This document shows, piece by piece, positions 1 to 8,766 of a DNA stretch of 64,000 nt. This DNA is from an uncultured Lachnospiraceae bacterium. GTDB taxonomy: Bacteria; Bacillota; Clostridia; Lachnospirales; Lachnospiraceae. The translations under genes were made by a program, and so were the position numbers. Location: positions 1-64,000 of the forward strand of contig CAJUED010000006.1 of NCBI GenBank assembly GCA_910585075.1. Reading direction: 5' to 3'. Position 1 is the first letter of the stretch. Each line of letters starts with the position of its first letter. Below the pieces are notes generated by a model that was given only the letters and a program-made list of their open reading frames with translations, had not been told where the DNA came from and did not search any database.

Positions 1-113
1 GCATCAATAAAACTGTGGTGGATGAAAAAGAGATATTAAGTGATGAAATATATATCTATGAACGGGGAAAGGGGAAGGTAAGACTGGCTGATAACAATTT
101 TACACTGGAATAA
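1..113 (+). CDS. C-terminal fragment of an unrecognised protein
   Basis: An open frame enters from the left edge in frame 3 and stops at a TAA at 111-113, giving the last 36 residues of a longer protein. The tail is hydrophilic and ends DNNFTLE. I do not recognise the family. A hairpin follows directly. It may belong to the left part of integrative element A, because no left end of that element is visible in the window. Confidence 0.5.
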   Translation, partial: INKTVVDEKEILSDEIYIYERGKGKVRLADNNFTLE

Positions 114-134
114 TAAGCTTATTATTTCTAAAAT

Positions 135-171
135 GGCAGAGTATTCGGAAATAATCTCCGTATACTCTGTC
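135..171 (+). terminator. Hairpin after the partial gene
   Basis: The arms 135-148 and 158-171 pair over about 14 bp with one G-U pair and one mismatch around a 9-nt loop. There is no long T-run after the stem, so termination is plausible but not certain. Confidence 0.4.
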
Positions 172-266
172 ATAGTTTAAAACCAAATGCTACTACCTTA
201 TGAGCATTTTAATAAACCTGCCTTTATTATAAGTTTTTTTAGGGAGAAAATTTTAGCAATGCCTTT

Positions 267-1430
267 TTATTTTTTATTCCTCCCGAACTTTAAAAAATTG
301 GAAAAAAGTTCTTTAATTCCTGCTTTGTCCGCCTTATTGATTTTATCGAGATTTTTTTTCAGATAGGGCACCATGCTGTTAAAAATTGCAGGGATTTTTT
401 CGGATGCAATTTTCTGTACTTCACTTAAATCAATATCACCTGAATTTATTTTTTCGCAGATAAAAACTGTTGCTTCTCCGATTGCTATTGTAAAGGCGCC
501 AGCCACAATTGCGTTTAAAATAGATACTCCTATATTGATGCCAGGAATGGCTTTTATCGTTGATAATGCTAATTTTGCTGTACCAGACACAACCGAAGCC
601 TGTATAATTGCCGTGGCAAGAATAGATGCGTCTATGCCGTAAATTTGTGCAATGCCTTTTACCATTCCTGTTTGTATCGCAGTAAGCACAGGGGCATCCG
701 CAAATGGGATAGGGACCGCACCTACGGCAACCGCAGCCGAGGTACATACGCCAATAAATAAGTTGGCCTGTCTTTCATGAAATTCTATTTTTCCCTTCGC
801 CATATTTTCTTCCGAGGTCTTTTTTGCATCAGGAAGAATTTCATTCGTTTTATCTACCAGCTCATCTATTCCGTAAATCGGGATTGTCTCATTATTGGCA
901 GTTATGAATGGGGCGGAGTTGACAGAGATAATATCAATAAGCTTGATTTTTCCTTTTGGGTCATATTGTTGGAAAGTCTCTTTGATTTTTTGCTCATTTT
1001 CTTCCCGTTCATTTAAGGCACAAAATGATTTCGCAAGCACAATAATTACCGGCGCATTATGAAATGTTCTGTATATTGACAGGATTTGCTGCACATTTTC
1101 ACGAAAAAATCTTTTACTGCTGGCATCTACACAATACCATATCACATCAATTGCAGCATCCGGTTCTCCTTGCTTTACAGCTTCCTTTATATAGCCTTTT
1201 ACTTGCTTGTTTGTATCTAATTGCGCTTTAAAGCCAAGCTCAAGCCCTTTTGTATCAATTATGTGATAGCCCAGGGTTTCGTTCGTATATATGGTTAAGT
1301 TCTGGGTTATCCCTCCTTTGCCAAATGCGCCGGTTACAGACACATTTTTATCAAATATAGCATTGATAAGTGTACTTTTCCCAGCACCGGAATTCCCAAT
1401 AAGTAAAATAGTAGCTTTTGTATTTTCCAT
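267..1430 (-). CDS. P-loop GTPase with hydrophobic C-terminal (DUF697-like) region
   Basis: A 387-residue protein with a GTPase domain in the N-terminal half and a hydrophobic alanine/isoleucine-rich region at about residues 225-330 that resembles the DUF697-type membrane-associated tail. Visible motifs are G1 GNSGAGKST (residues 12-20) and G3 DTKG (about 59-62). The expected NKxD (G4) is replaced by a weak AKSF at about residue 131, so guanine specificity may be altered. The start is well supported by AGGAGG at 1437-1442. Such proteins bind GTP and are thought to act at membranes or ribosomes; the role here is unknown. It is transcribed away from the XRE gene at 1579 and may be element cargo. 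Confidence 0.65.
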   Translation of the reverse strand: MENTKATILLIGNSGAGKSTLINAIFDKNVSVTGAFGKGGITQNLTIYTNETLGYHIIDTKGLELGFKAQLDTNKQVKGYIKEAVKQGEPDAAIDVIWYCVDASSKRFFRENVQQILSIYRTFHNAPVIIVLAKSFCALNEREENEQKIKETFQQYDPKGKIKLIDIISVNSAPFITANNETIPIYGIDELVDKTNEILPDAKKTSEENMAKGKIEFHERQANLFIGVCTSAAVAVGAVPIPFADAPVLTAIQTGMVKGIAQIYGIDASILATAIIQASVVSGTAKLALSTIKAIPGINIGVSILNAIVAGAFTIAIGEATVFICEKINSGDIDLSEVQKIASEKIPAIFNSMVPYLKKNLDKINKADKAGIKELFSNFLKFGRNKK

Positions 1431-1530
1431 GTTTTTCCTCCTGAATGAGTATAGGAATGTCTTATTGCATCTAATTTTAAAATTATTTTAATATTTATAA
1501 AAATATATGTCAATCTTTATAACTGTAATT

Positions 1531-1559
1531 TTGTCACTAAAAATCTGATACCCTATCTG
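1531..1559 (+). promoter_or_regulatory. Candidate promoter of the XRE gene
   Basis: TTGTCA at 1531-1536 and TATCTG at 1554-1559 are separated by 17 bp and lie just upstream of the ribosome binding site of the 1579 gene. The -10 is a weak match. Confidence 0.35.
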
Positions 1560-1578
1560 TAACCAGAAGGAGTGTAAG

Positions 1579-1890
1579 ATGGATAACACAATATACAATG
1601 TAGGTGAAAGAATTAAATATTTCAGGTCGCAGAAAAATTATTCCGTAAATAAGCTTGCCAATCTTGCAGGGATTTCCCAGAGCTTTTTAAGGGATGTGGA
1701 ATTAGGCAACAGAAACATTACGGTATCGCATCTGGCTTATGTATGTGATGCCCTTGATATTTCTATGTCAGATTTTTTTAATGATAACTTTTCAGAACAG
1801 ATTACAACGGAACCGGTTCTGACTAAAATTTACCAGCTCACTGAGAAGCAGCGGGCTGCCCTTCTTACTTTTTTGGATACTATGGTATAA
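1579..1890 (+). CDS. XRE-family (Cro/CI-like) transcriptional regulator
   Basis: A 103-residue DNA-binding protein. The N-terminal 65 residues form a classic HTH_3 domain: the ERIKYFRSQKNYSVNKLA segment leads into the recognition helix around ISQSFLRDVELGNRN. The C-terminal 35 residues are a short extension ending in a helical TEKQRAALLTFLDTM segment. GGAG at about 1569 precedes the ATG. Cro/CI-like genes at this position next to a replication initiator are typical of integrative or plasmid-like elements, where they control maintenance or excision. The direct targets are unknown; the palindrome at 2102-2126 is a candidate operator. Confidence 0.85.
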   Translation: MDNTIYNVGERIKYFRSQKNYSVNKLANLAGISQSFLRDVELGNRNITVSHLAYVCDALDISMSDFFNDNFSEQITTEPVLTKIYQLTEKQRAALLTFLDTMV

Positions 1891-1920
1891 AACTCCCAAG
1901 TAAATCATAATTGCTGATGA

Positions 1921-1970
1921 GCTGTGATAGTAGATGTAATTGTTTTGAAATAAACGTCTATTGTCACAGC
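1921..1970 (+). terminator. 17-bp RNA hairpin downstream of the XRE gene
   Basis: The arms 1921-1937 and 1954-1970 pair over 17 positions when read as plus-strand RNA. Three of these pairs are G-U, which would be A-C mismatches in the opposite strand. The structure therefore looks selected in a rightward transcript. The tail is only moderately T-rich (TAATTTATTG). It may be a terminator or part of the replication region. Confidence 0.5.
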
Positions 1971-2058
1971 TAATTTATTGCACACAAATAGATAATCATT
2001 TTTGCGTGCTGTCATGTTAGATTTTTTTCTATGTGATTTTCATGAAGCATTAAAAAAT

Positions 2059-2126
2059 GGATTTTGGATTTTGGATTTATAAAAATGATTTTATAAAATG
2101 TCCATATATATACTGCATATATATGG
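2059..2126. other. AT-rich region with heptamer repeats and palindrome, possible replication origin
   Basis: The gap 1891-2313 has no gene. It contains three tandem GGATTT(T/A) heptamers at about 2059-2079 and a 10-bp perfect inverted repeat (CCATATATAT, 2102-2111, against 2117-2126) around a 5-nt centre. It lies directly upstream of a replication-initiator-like gene. Repeats plus a palindrome in AT-rich DNA beside rep suggest an origin or a regulator-binding site. This is inference. Confidence 0.35.
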
Positions 2127-2313
2127 ATATTACTTTCTCTACCATTTTTCATTTCTATTTTTCATTACATCATCCGGTAATATTAAAAATATTTCTCTAT
2201 TACTTATTTCACTGTTGAACCAAATAATAATAAATTATTTTTTTCTATAACAAATAAATAAAAATCAATTCAATTCATAACAACTGAATAAAATTATGAA
2301 AGGAAATGATGAT

Positions 2314-3435
2314 ATGTTTATACATACATTTTCTCTTAGGAAAGCTTTTTGTTATAAGCAGTTAGAAATGTTGTGGAGAAGATACAGAATAATTGTTATC
2401 GAGAAAGGCGACAGGAATTTGCCTGCCCCAATAGAAATAATTGGGTTTTCAGAGATGGGGCTTCGCATCAAGATATATAAAAGGACACAGGACGAAATCA
2501 GATATGATAAATACCATAGGGATGTTTGGGCAGAGCTGATAGTCACACCCTATAAATTGATTTGTAACGGCACTCCTATGGGTGAACTGACTACAGCAGA
2601 GGAATATGACCAGGCAACAAACTGTTTAGGAAATTTACTTTTGACGATTGAAAAGGAAACGGGCATTGGGTTTCTTGATGCTGAAATATATCGTATAGAT
2701 TTAACATATGATGTGATTACGCCATCCCAAACGTACACGAAAGAAATTATTGCTGCAATGAAAGTCTGTCCCCTTCCTTACGGATATATAGTAAGCATTC
2801 CCTCTGATGAAATTTTAGAAGCGAATAAATGGAAAACTGAAAACGCTTTTTTATATACAAACCATCATCAGCATTTTGGTATTAAGCTTTATGATAAGGA
2901 ACAAAATCTTTTGGATTATGATAAGGATATCCAATTTTTGAAATCCAAAGGAATTTTACGTTTTGAAATTTCCCTGTCCCGCAAATATTTGAAGAAAAAT
3001 AAGTACATTGTCAGGAGGAATTGTTTATATACTTTACTGGCGGTGCTTGAGGATGCCGATTTGATTTACCAAAGGTATATTATAGAGCCTTTAGATTTTG
3101 GAGATATGTTCTCCAAAGATATTTTACTTCGGTATCTGTATCATAAAGCGGGGACAAAAGAAAAGCTGTTTGAGCGCATGTTATATTGTGTTGAAAATGC
3201 ATGGGAATCAAAAAAGAGGGGAGTGCCCATGGAAAATGATTTTATGGGGAGCATAAAATCCACGAATAATATTTTAAGGCATTTCAGAGAGCTTGATGTA
3301 TCTCCCGTGCCGCTTGCACCAGAGTGCCCTCATATTCCCTCCGTATCTAAAATGATTGAAGGGCAATGCAGCCAAAAGAAATTAAATTTTGCAAAAAAAC
3401 ATACGAACAGAAAGGAGTATTGGGACAATGAGTGA
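2314..3435 (+). CDS. Replication-initiation-like protein of element A
   Basis: A 373-residue protein resembling replication initiators of the Rep_trans/rolling-circle type found in Firmicutes plasmids and integrative elements. The supporting features are its size, a mid-protein strand with the pattern LRFEISLSRKYLK, and its place between an XRE gene and an xis/int end. I did not identify catalytic tyrosines with certainty. An in-frame ATG exists at 2296, but AAAGGA at 2299-2304 sits 9 nt before the ATG at 2314, so the later start is chosen. It shares layout with the gene at 20302-21474 in element B. Its last codons overlap the start of the small HTH gene at 3428. The family assignment is moderate. 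Confidence 0.5.
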   Translation: MFIHTFSLRKAFCYKQLEMLWRRYRIIVIEKGDRNLPAPIEIIGFSEMGLRIKIYKRTQDEIRYDKYHRDVWAELIVTPYKLICNGTPMGELTTAEEYDQATNCLGNLLLTIEKETGIGFLDAEIYRIDLTYDVITPSQTYTKEIIAAMKVCPLPYGYIVSIPSDEILEANKWKTENAFLYTNHHQHFGIKLYDKEQNLLDYDKDIQFLKSKGILRFEISLSRKYLKKNKYIVRRNCLYTLLAVLEDADLIYQRYIIEPLDFGDMFSKDILLRYLYHKAGTKEKLFERMLYCVENAWESKKRGVPMENDFMGSIKSTNNILRHFRELDVSPVPLAPECPHIPSVSKMIEGQCSQKKLNFAKKHTNRKEYWDNE

Positions 3436-3610
3436 TGAAATAAATGATATCTATACCTTTGATGAAGTACGAGCGATATTAAAAACCAGTAAGCAGCAGC
3501 TCCGCAAAATGCTCAATGAAGGAGAGATTAGTGCATTTAAGTTGGGAAAATATAATTGGAGGATACCCAAAAAATCTTTGGACAAATATGTGAAGGAAAA
3601 AATGGACTAG
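3428..3610 (+). CDS. Small helix-turn-helix (excisionase/MerR-like) protein
   Basis: A 60-residue protein that is almost entirely an HTH_17-type winged helix. YTFDEVRAIL is the first helix, SKQQLRKMLNEG the recognition region, and ISAFKLGKYNWRIPKKSL the wing, with a final helix KYVKEKM. An upstream in-frame ATG (3389) is inside the rep gene without a ribosome binding site. AAAGGAG at about 3411-3417 points to 3428. The start overlaps the rep stop codon by 8 nt, so translation is probably coupled. In related elements such proteins act as excisionases or copy-control regulators. Confidence 0.75.
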   Translation: MSDEINDIYTFDEVRAILKTSKQQLRKMLNEGEISAFKLGKYNWRIPKKSLDKYVKEKMD

Positions 3611-3619
3611 CCTTTTAGG

Positions 3620-5374
3620 CTAGTCCACAGCAAAATGTTTGTCATATATTTCTGCAGGAACCAGTATAACCTTTTGCTCTTTTTTCTTAAAATAAAGCTC
3701 TCTGTAAATTTTCAATGCTTTATTCCTATAATGGGGCTTGATAAGTGGAGGTTCCATTTCGCGGCATTGGGACAGAACTTGTTTGTAGCTTAATAAGGGT
3801 TGTGCATATCTCGTTAAAATTTCAGGCAGCAATTCACAAAAGCTATCGAAGTCCACAAGATAATCATCATCCGATTTTTGGATGGAATCTGGTTTTCGCT
3901 TATGCTGTTCTTTCAGTGTACTGAAAAATATATCCGCATAAGTATTTGGCGAAGGTAAATTTTTCCCTTTGGTACTTTGTTTCAGCAGACTTGCCTTTTC
4001 ACTGTCAAGGGCCATATCGTGGAGAAGCACGGCAGCCTGTTTGATAATGCTGTCCATAATTTTCAGTGACTCATTGTGCTTTTCCTCTATGAAGCATTTA
4101 AAACGTTCCAGAGCTGTAAGCAGGTCTTTGCAATAGGACAAAAGATAGGGGTTGCTGTCTTCCTCACAAAAATGAGATGCTGCCTCACGGTCCAGCTGTC
4201 TTAAGTAAGGAATACCAAATCGGGTGCGGCTGGTTACATTTTTATCCATGCCCCATGTATTATCAGGTTTTTCCTCCAAGTAATGGATAAATCCGAAAAC
4301 CAGAGTATGGACTTGTCTTGTTATTTCGCGTATGTCAATACCTGAAATACCGGAGATATCAATATTGAGTATGGAATCTCTTTTCATTGCGGTGTCCGAT
4401 ATAAATACAGGATAACTTTTAAGAAATCCCTGATGCTGCAGATGTTCTATATCTTTGGCACCTTTGGAATTGGTGGAAATTGATTTACTGTTTCCGGAAG
4501 GAGTTATTATAACAGGTATATCCCCCAGCAAAAGGAGATTTTTAAGCTGTCGGTCAATATACTGAATGGAAAAATGCGGTTTATGCCTGCAATTAAACTT
4601 GTTTTCGTAGCCTGCAGGCTTTATGTAATCTAATAAGGCAGCGGCAATCTGCTTTTTCGTGTGCTCTGTCTTTGAAGTCAATGAACCATACAGACAGAGA
4701 GAAAAGGGTCTGTCCAGGTCTTCATATTCGGGAGTGTTCCATACTGCTGTAAGGCTCTCAAAGGATTCAAAACGGAATTTGCTGACAGAATGGAGGCCAT
4801 ATGCAAAGACAAGAGCTAACTGTGGATACTGATTCAGCAAAGAAAACAATTCCATAATATTGTCGGGGCATATATTATTTCTTTCTGAAAACAGCGCGTA
4901 ACTGCCAATTCCATGAAAATCATCTATTGTTATATATTCAGCCCATGCATCAGCGCCGCTTCCCCCAAGGCGCCACCCATTATAACGTATAAATCCTTTG
5001 TGCTGATTGAGGAAAGCCGTAACAAAATTAAAATAATCGCGTATAATCTCTTTCAGATAGTCTTCATCACAAGTAAAATGCTTTTGGCTTTTAAGATGTC
5101 GCAGGATGTTTTGATTGGAGGAGACAAAATAACTCTCGTCTTTATTGTCGTTAGCATATCTGTATTTATATTTATAAATAATCGTTTGCCCTTTAAGACT
5201 GACATTGATATCTACTATTATAGGAATACCTGAGGTGGGACGTGCATCTTTGGAAAGGTGTTTGTATTTTCCCTTATATGAAATCTCGGCCTTTCCCTCA
5301 TGATACTTGTATCCTTCTTTCTTCTCATAATCTTCCCAAAATTCTCCAAAATCCGGTATGATTTCTATCATCAT
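3620..5374 (-). CDS. Cargo protein of unknown function, possible inactive DUF927/D5-like NTPase
   Basis: A 584-residue soluble protein that I do not recognise with confidence. The layout recalls DUF927/D5-type helicase-primase proteins. A GWRLGG segment around residue 131 is followed by a helical region (QYPQLALVFAYGL) and a strand LCLYGSLTSKTEHTKKQIA at about 224-242, which sits where a Walker A loop would be but lacks GxxGxGK[ST]. Later segments are helical, including a Lys/Glu-rich stretch around 430-500. It is the downstream gene of a two-gene operon (78-nt gap after the 5453-6955 gene). GGAGG precedes two adjacent ATGs at 5374 and 5371; either could be used. The NTPase relationship is inference. 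Confidence 0.45.
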   Translation of the reverse strand: MMIEIIPDFGEFWEDYEKKEGYKYHEGKAEISYKGKYKHLSKDARPTSGIPIIVDINVSLKGQTIIYKYKYRYANDNKDESYFVSSNQNILRHLKSQKHFTCDEDYLKEIIRDYFNFVTAFLNQHKGFIRYNGWRLGGSGADAWAEYITIDDFHGIGSYALFSERNNICPDNIMELFSLLNQYPQLALVFAYGLHSVSKFRFESFESLTAVWNTPEYEDLDRPFSLCLYGSLTSKTEHTKKQIAAALLDYIKPAGYENKFNCRHKPHFSIQYIDRQLKNLLLLGDIPVIITPSGNSKSISTNSKGAKDIEHLQHQGFLKSYPVFISDTAMKRDSILNIDISGISGIDIREITRQVHTLVFGFIHYLEEKPDNTWGMDKNVTSRTRFGIPYLRQLDREAASHFCEEDSNPYLLSYCKDLLTALERFKCFIEEKHNESLKIMDSIIKQAAVLLHDMALDSEKASLLKQSTKGKNLPSPNTYADIFFSTLKEQHKRKPDSIQKSDDDYLVDFDSFCELLPEILTRYAQPLLSYKQVLSQCREMEPPLIKPHYRNKALKIYRELYFKKKEQKVILVPAEIYDKHFAVD

Positions 5375-5452
5375 TTGTCCTCCTTATGATTTTTGATGGA
5401 TATTGATTGACCGTTAAAATGGTATTGTACTTTTGGCATGAAGGCTCTGACC

Positions 5453-6955
5453 CTAAAAAATGCCATGTTCCTTTAAATCATTTTTAAACCCTTCCGTATC
5501 TTCGAAACGACCTTCGGCTTCATACTGTTTTAAAAGCTGTCTTGCAGCAGCGCGCTCTTTTTTTAGCTTTGCCATGCAAAGATTTTTTTCATCTTCAGGA
5601 AGTGTAGAAGCTGAATAATATAGATGGTGATACTGCTGATTGATTACCTTTTCCAAAGGATTCAGCGATTCACGGTATTTTTTATCAGGAGCTTTTCGAC
5701 TGCCGGCGCAGCTGATACAATAAGCATGATTTCTCCGATTGGTGATGTAATAATTGGAGCAACAACTGTTCTTACATTTCCTTATAAAATATCTGTGCTT
5801 TACCATTTCAAGGATTTCCATGAAAATGAGCTGTTCGAAATAGTAAAATTCGTAGATTTCATAACGAAAAATGTTGTCTGCATCAGGAGGAATATGCACA
5901 TCAAGGGAAGCCTTGATTTTCCCTGCCTGTATTTTCCTTTGCTTTGCATCAGCAATATGGATTAAATCACATAAATCCTTATAAGCATAATCTGTCCATC
6001 TGTCGAAACGGTCTTCGCTCCCATCCATGATTATCATGTCTCCGTCTCTTGAGGATTCCGCTGTTAAAAGAGAGTACATGTCATCAGGAGTTGAGAGAAT
6101 TTTGCGGTCTTCCAGTATTCTGCTGATTTCAGCATATTCATAGCGTGATAAAAACAGACAGTATGACTGTGTGGCAGTCAGGTTGGGGACATTCACAAGA
6201 ATATCCGAAAATATAAAAGTGTATTTTGAAAGTACTTTTTGTAAAAATAACAAGTCACGGAGAATGGGGCCTTCTGCAGGCTTGACAGAATCCATATCTG
6301 AAATGCAGCATTTGACCAGATAAGGAATTACAGATGAAATATTGTCCTCTTTTAAGTCTGCTTTTAATGAATTTTTTTCAGAATACAAAAAATTTTCCCA
6401 TAAAGCCCTGCACTTTTTCTGTGGCAGTGGAGATTCACGTTTAAGGATGGGGTTCAACAGGAGCCCGAATATGTTTTCAGTTTCTTCAGCAACTTTTGTC
6501 TGTAAAGCATCACCAGCAAATTGTCCCTTATATTTATGGACGAGTTTACTTACATAATAATGAAAATTATCCTTATAATAACGGATGAGCTGACGTTGGA
6601 TATACAGAAATTTATTTTGTTCATCCATCTGAAAGAAAGGATGCAGATTGTGAAGTTCAGATAGTATTGCATCCGGAATATTTTCCATATTTCCATCATC
6701 TGAGAGAGCCTGTTTACAATAGCTTTGAAAATATGATTCGTATTTATCCGCGTATTGCTCCAAAGCTTTGACGAAGGAGGCCAGGATTAGATGCTTTGTA
6801 TCAATGGAGTAATATTTTCTGTACTCGGAAGACCGCTTATTCACATGTGATGCAACAATTGCTGTGGTATCGGGAGCTTTCATATAATAGATTTTCTGGG
6901 GATGCTTTCTGCGCTCATCCATGATGATTTGATAGTATTCGGTACTTGAAGTCAT
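5453..6955 (-). CDS. Cargo protein with C-terminal Cys cluster, DUF6076-like
   Basis: A 500-residue mostly helical protein with a zinc-binding-type cluster near residues 393-418 (CKNSCC, then YCISC after an Asn/Arg/His-rich loop). A long basic helical tail follows (LKKERAAARQLLKQ). The arrangement of a large helical N-terminal part, a late Cys cluster and a charged tail resembles DUF6076 proteins of Lachnospiraceae mobile elements; I hold that name loosely. AAAGGAG 7 nt before the ATG gives a firm start. It is the first gene of the leftward operon with 3620-5374 and is transcribed away from xis. The function is unknown. Nucleic-acid binding through the Cys cluster is a reasonable guess. Confidence 0.5.
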   Translation of the reverse strand: MTSSTEYYQIIMDERRKHPQKIYYMKAPDTTAIVASHVNKRSSEYRKYYSIDTKHLILASFVKALEQYADKYESYFQSYCKQALSDDGNMENIPDAILSELHNLHPFFQMDEQNKFLYIQRQLIRYYKDNFHYYVSKLVHKYKGQFAGDALQTKVAEETENIFGLLLNPILKRESPLPQKKCRALWENFLYSEKNSLKADLKEDNISSVIPYLVKCCISDMDSVKPAEGPILRDLLFLQKVLSKYTFIFSDILVNVPNLTATQSYCLFLSRYEYAEISRILEDRKILSTPDDMYSLLTAESSRDGDMIIMDGSEDRFDRWTDYAYKDLCDLIHIADAKQRKIQAGKIKASLDVHIPPDADNIFRYEIYEFYYFEQLIFMEILEMVKHRYFIRKCKNSCCSNYYITNRRNHAYCISCAGSRKAPDKKYRESLNPLEKVINQQYHHLYYSASTLPEDEKNLCMAKLKKERAAARQLLKQYEAEGRFEDTEGFKNDLKEHGIF

Positions 6956-7145
6956 AGTAAGTCTCCTTTCGGTTGAAATGTGAAACGATTATAAAAGATA
7001 TTATTTTAAATGTAAATATATATTAATATAAAAGGAAATATAGAATTAAAACGAGAATATATTATATATATTTTCGATTTAGAAAAGTTGATTATTGGGC
7101 AGTTTTTTTACATAATTCAGATTATAATGGAACCTGTAATAAATA

Positions 7146-7191
7146 ATGTATCAATGCGTAACCCGCATGAAGGGATTTCCTGTTGATACAT
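7146..7191 (+). promoter_or_regulatory. Hairpin leader in front of xis of element A
   Basis: ATGTATCAA (7146-7154) pairs perfectly with TTGATACAT (7183-7191). A second small stem, ATGCG/CGCAT, nests inside. The structure ends about 13 nt before the AGGAGG of the excisionase gene and may be an attenuator or an Int/Xis-related site. The rest of 6956-7200 is AT-rich with no gene. Confidence 0.4.
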
Positions 7192-7217
7192 CATTTTAGC
7201 GACAGGAGGTGATTAAA

Positions 7218-7415
7218 ATGAAAAAAATTCCTTTTTGGGAGCAGTATACGCTCAGCCTTCAGGAGGCGGCAGCTTATTTCAGAATAGGAGAGACCAAAAT
7301 GCGCCGAATCGTAGCTGAAAATGAGACCGCTTCATTTATCCTGATGAATGGCAACAGAATTCAGATTAAACGGAGATTGTTTGAGGAATACCTTGATTCC
7401 CTCTCGGTTATCTGA
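7218..7415 (+). CDS. xis: Tn916-type excisionase
   Basis: A 65-residue winged-helix protein of the Tn916 Xis type. It opens with a tryptophan-containing segment (PFWEQYTLSLQEAAAYF), followed by the recognition stretch GETKMRRIVAEN and the wing FILMNGNRIQIKRRLFEEYL. Xis binds DNA near the element ends and directs the integrase toward excision. An in-frame GTG at 7209 overlaps the AGGAGG (7204-7209), so the ATG at 7218 is the start. The integrase gene follows 126 nt downstream in the same direction. It is similar in design to the excisionase at 21943. Confidence 0.85.
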   Translation: MKKIPFWEQYTLSLQEAAAYFRIGETKMRRIVAENETASFILMNGNRIQIKRRLFEEYLDSLSVI

Positions 7416-7541
7416 ATTTCCAGCATTTGAAATTCCATCAATTGCGAATCAAATCTACACATGACAAGAAGCTCTGTATATGGTAGTATGGATAAAACCG
7501 TATCAGAGCTTCTTTGTTGTCAGAAAGGAGCAATGATAATT

Positions 7542-8744
7542 ATGAGTGAAAAGAGAAGGGATAACCGCAACAGAGTGTTGCGCAAGGGTGAGAGCCAGCG
7601 TCCGGACGGAAGGTATATGTACAAATATACGGATAATGTGAATGGTCAGAGCAGATATGTTTACAGTTGGAAGCTGGACAAAAATGACAGAGCTCCTGCA
7701 GGTCATCAAAAGGATTTGTCCCTGCGTGAAAAAGAAAGGATGATAGAAGCAGATTTGTTTGACCACATTATTCCTCATGGAGGGGATATGTCGGTGGTTG
7801 ATTTGGTCAAAAAGTATGTTTCCCTGAAAACCGGTGTGCGTCATAACACCGAGGCAAATTACGCTTTTGTTATCCGCATTCTTGAGAAGGAGGATTTTGG
7901 GAAAAAGCGGATAGACACAGTAAAGCTTTCGGATGCAAAGGGCTGGCTTATCAAATTACAGAAAAAGGACAAAAGGGGATACAGCAGCATTAAGACGGTG
8001 CGTGGGGTGGTTCGTCCGGCGTTTCAAATGGCTGTAGATGATGATTTGCTCCGCAAGAATCCTTTCGCTTTTGAGCTTGCTACGGTGGTAGTCAACGACA
8101 GTGTCACCAGAGAAGCTATTACCAGAAAACAGGAACAGGCTTTTTTACAGTTTATTAAGCAAGATAAGCATTTCAGCAAATATTATGATGGAATTTACAT
8201 TCTGTTTCACACTGGAATGAGGATATCGGAATTTGTGGGGCTCACGATTTCAGATATTGATTTTGACAATCGGAAAATCAATATTGACCATCAGCTGCAG
8301 AGAAAGCGCAACATGGAATATATAATAGAAGAAACCAAGACAGCAGGAGGGGTACGCCAAATCCCTATGACAAACGAGGTTTATGATTGCTTTAAGCGCA
8401 TTATCGAAAAGCGAAAGTCCCCGAAGATTGAACCAATGGTTGACGGATATACAGGATTTTTATATCTGGATAAAAATAATATGCCTATGGTTGCCCTGCA
8501 TTGGGAGAAATATTTTCAGCATATCTGCCAGAAATATAACAGTATCTACAAAGTACAGCTTCCAAAAATAACGCCTCATGTGTGCAGGCACACGTTTTGC
8601 TCTAATATGGCGAAATCCGGAATGAATCCTAAAACTCTGCAGTATATCATGGGCCATTCCAATATCAGTGTGACGCTGGACACTTATACGCATGTTGACT
8701 TTGAAGATGCGGAGAAGGAGATAAGGAGAGTATCCAGCCTGTAA
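7542..8744 (+). CDS. int: Tyrosine recombinase (Tn916-type integrase) of element A
   Basis: A 400-residue integrase. The order is a Tn916-like N-terminal arm-binding domain (MSEKRRDNRNRVLRKGES, then a YSWKL strand), a SAM-like core-binding domain (about 85-165) and the catalytic domain. The catalytic residues are visible: Arg in TGMRISE, Lys in EETKTAGG, HVCRH, His in IMGHSN and Tyr in LDTYTH. The enzyme integrates and excises element A by strand exchange at its attachment site. A longer frame opens at 7461, but AAAGGAG at 7524-7530 and the match to the Tn916 Int start favour 7542. It is closer in sequence to the integrase at 23630 than to that at 22200. It ends 173 nt before the LMW-PTP start copy. 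Confidence 0.93.
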   Translation: MSEKRRDNRNRVLRKGESQRPDGRYMYKYTDNVNGQSRYVYSWKLDKNDRAPAGHQKDLSLREKERMIEADLFDHIIPHGGDMSVVDLVKKYVSLKTGVRHNTEANYAFVIRILEKEDFGKKRIDTVKLSDAKGWLIKLQKKDKRGYSSIKTVRGVVRPAFQMAVDDDLLRKNPFAFELATVVVNDSVTREAITRKQEQAFLQFIKQDKHFSKYYDGIYILFHTGMRISEFVGLTISDIDFDNRKINIDHQLQRKRNMEYIIEETKTAGGVRQIPMTNEVYDCFKRIIEKRKSPKIEPMVDGYTGFLYLDKNNMPMVALHWEKYFQHICQKYNSIYKVQLPKITPHVCRHTFCSNMAKSGMNPKTLQYIMGHSNISVTLDTYTHVDFEDAEKEIRRVSSL

Positions 8745-8766
8745 AAGGCAAGTTGTACGGCAATGG

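Noticed and set aside
1465..1483. 19-bp sequence TTGCATCTAATTTTAAAAT also present at 11073-11091
   Set aside because: The identity is real, but both copies are in AT-rich upstream regions, flanking sequence is unrelated, and neither lies at an element end. Probably chance or a shared promoter-like stretch.
4913..5233. 106-aa plus-strand frame inside the 584-aa gene
   Set aside because: It is antisense to a long frame with a good ribosome binding site, has no start signal of its own and shows low-complexity hydrophobic sequence.
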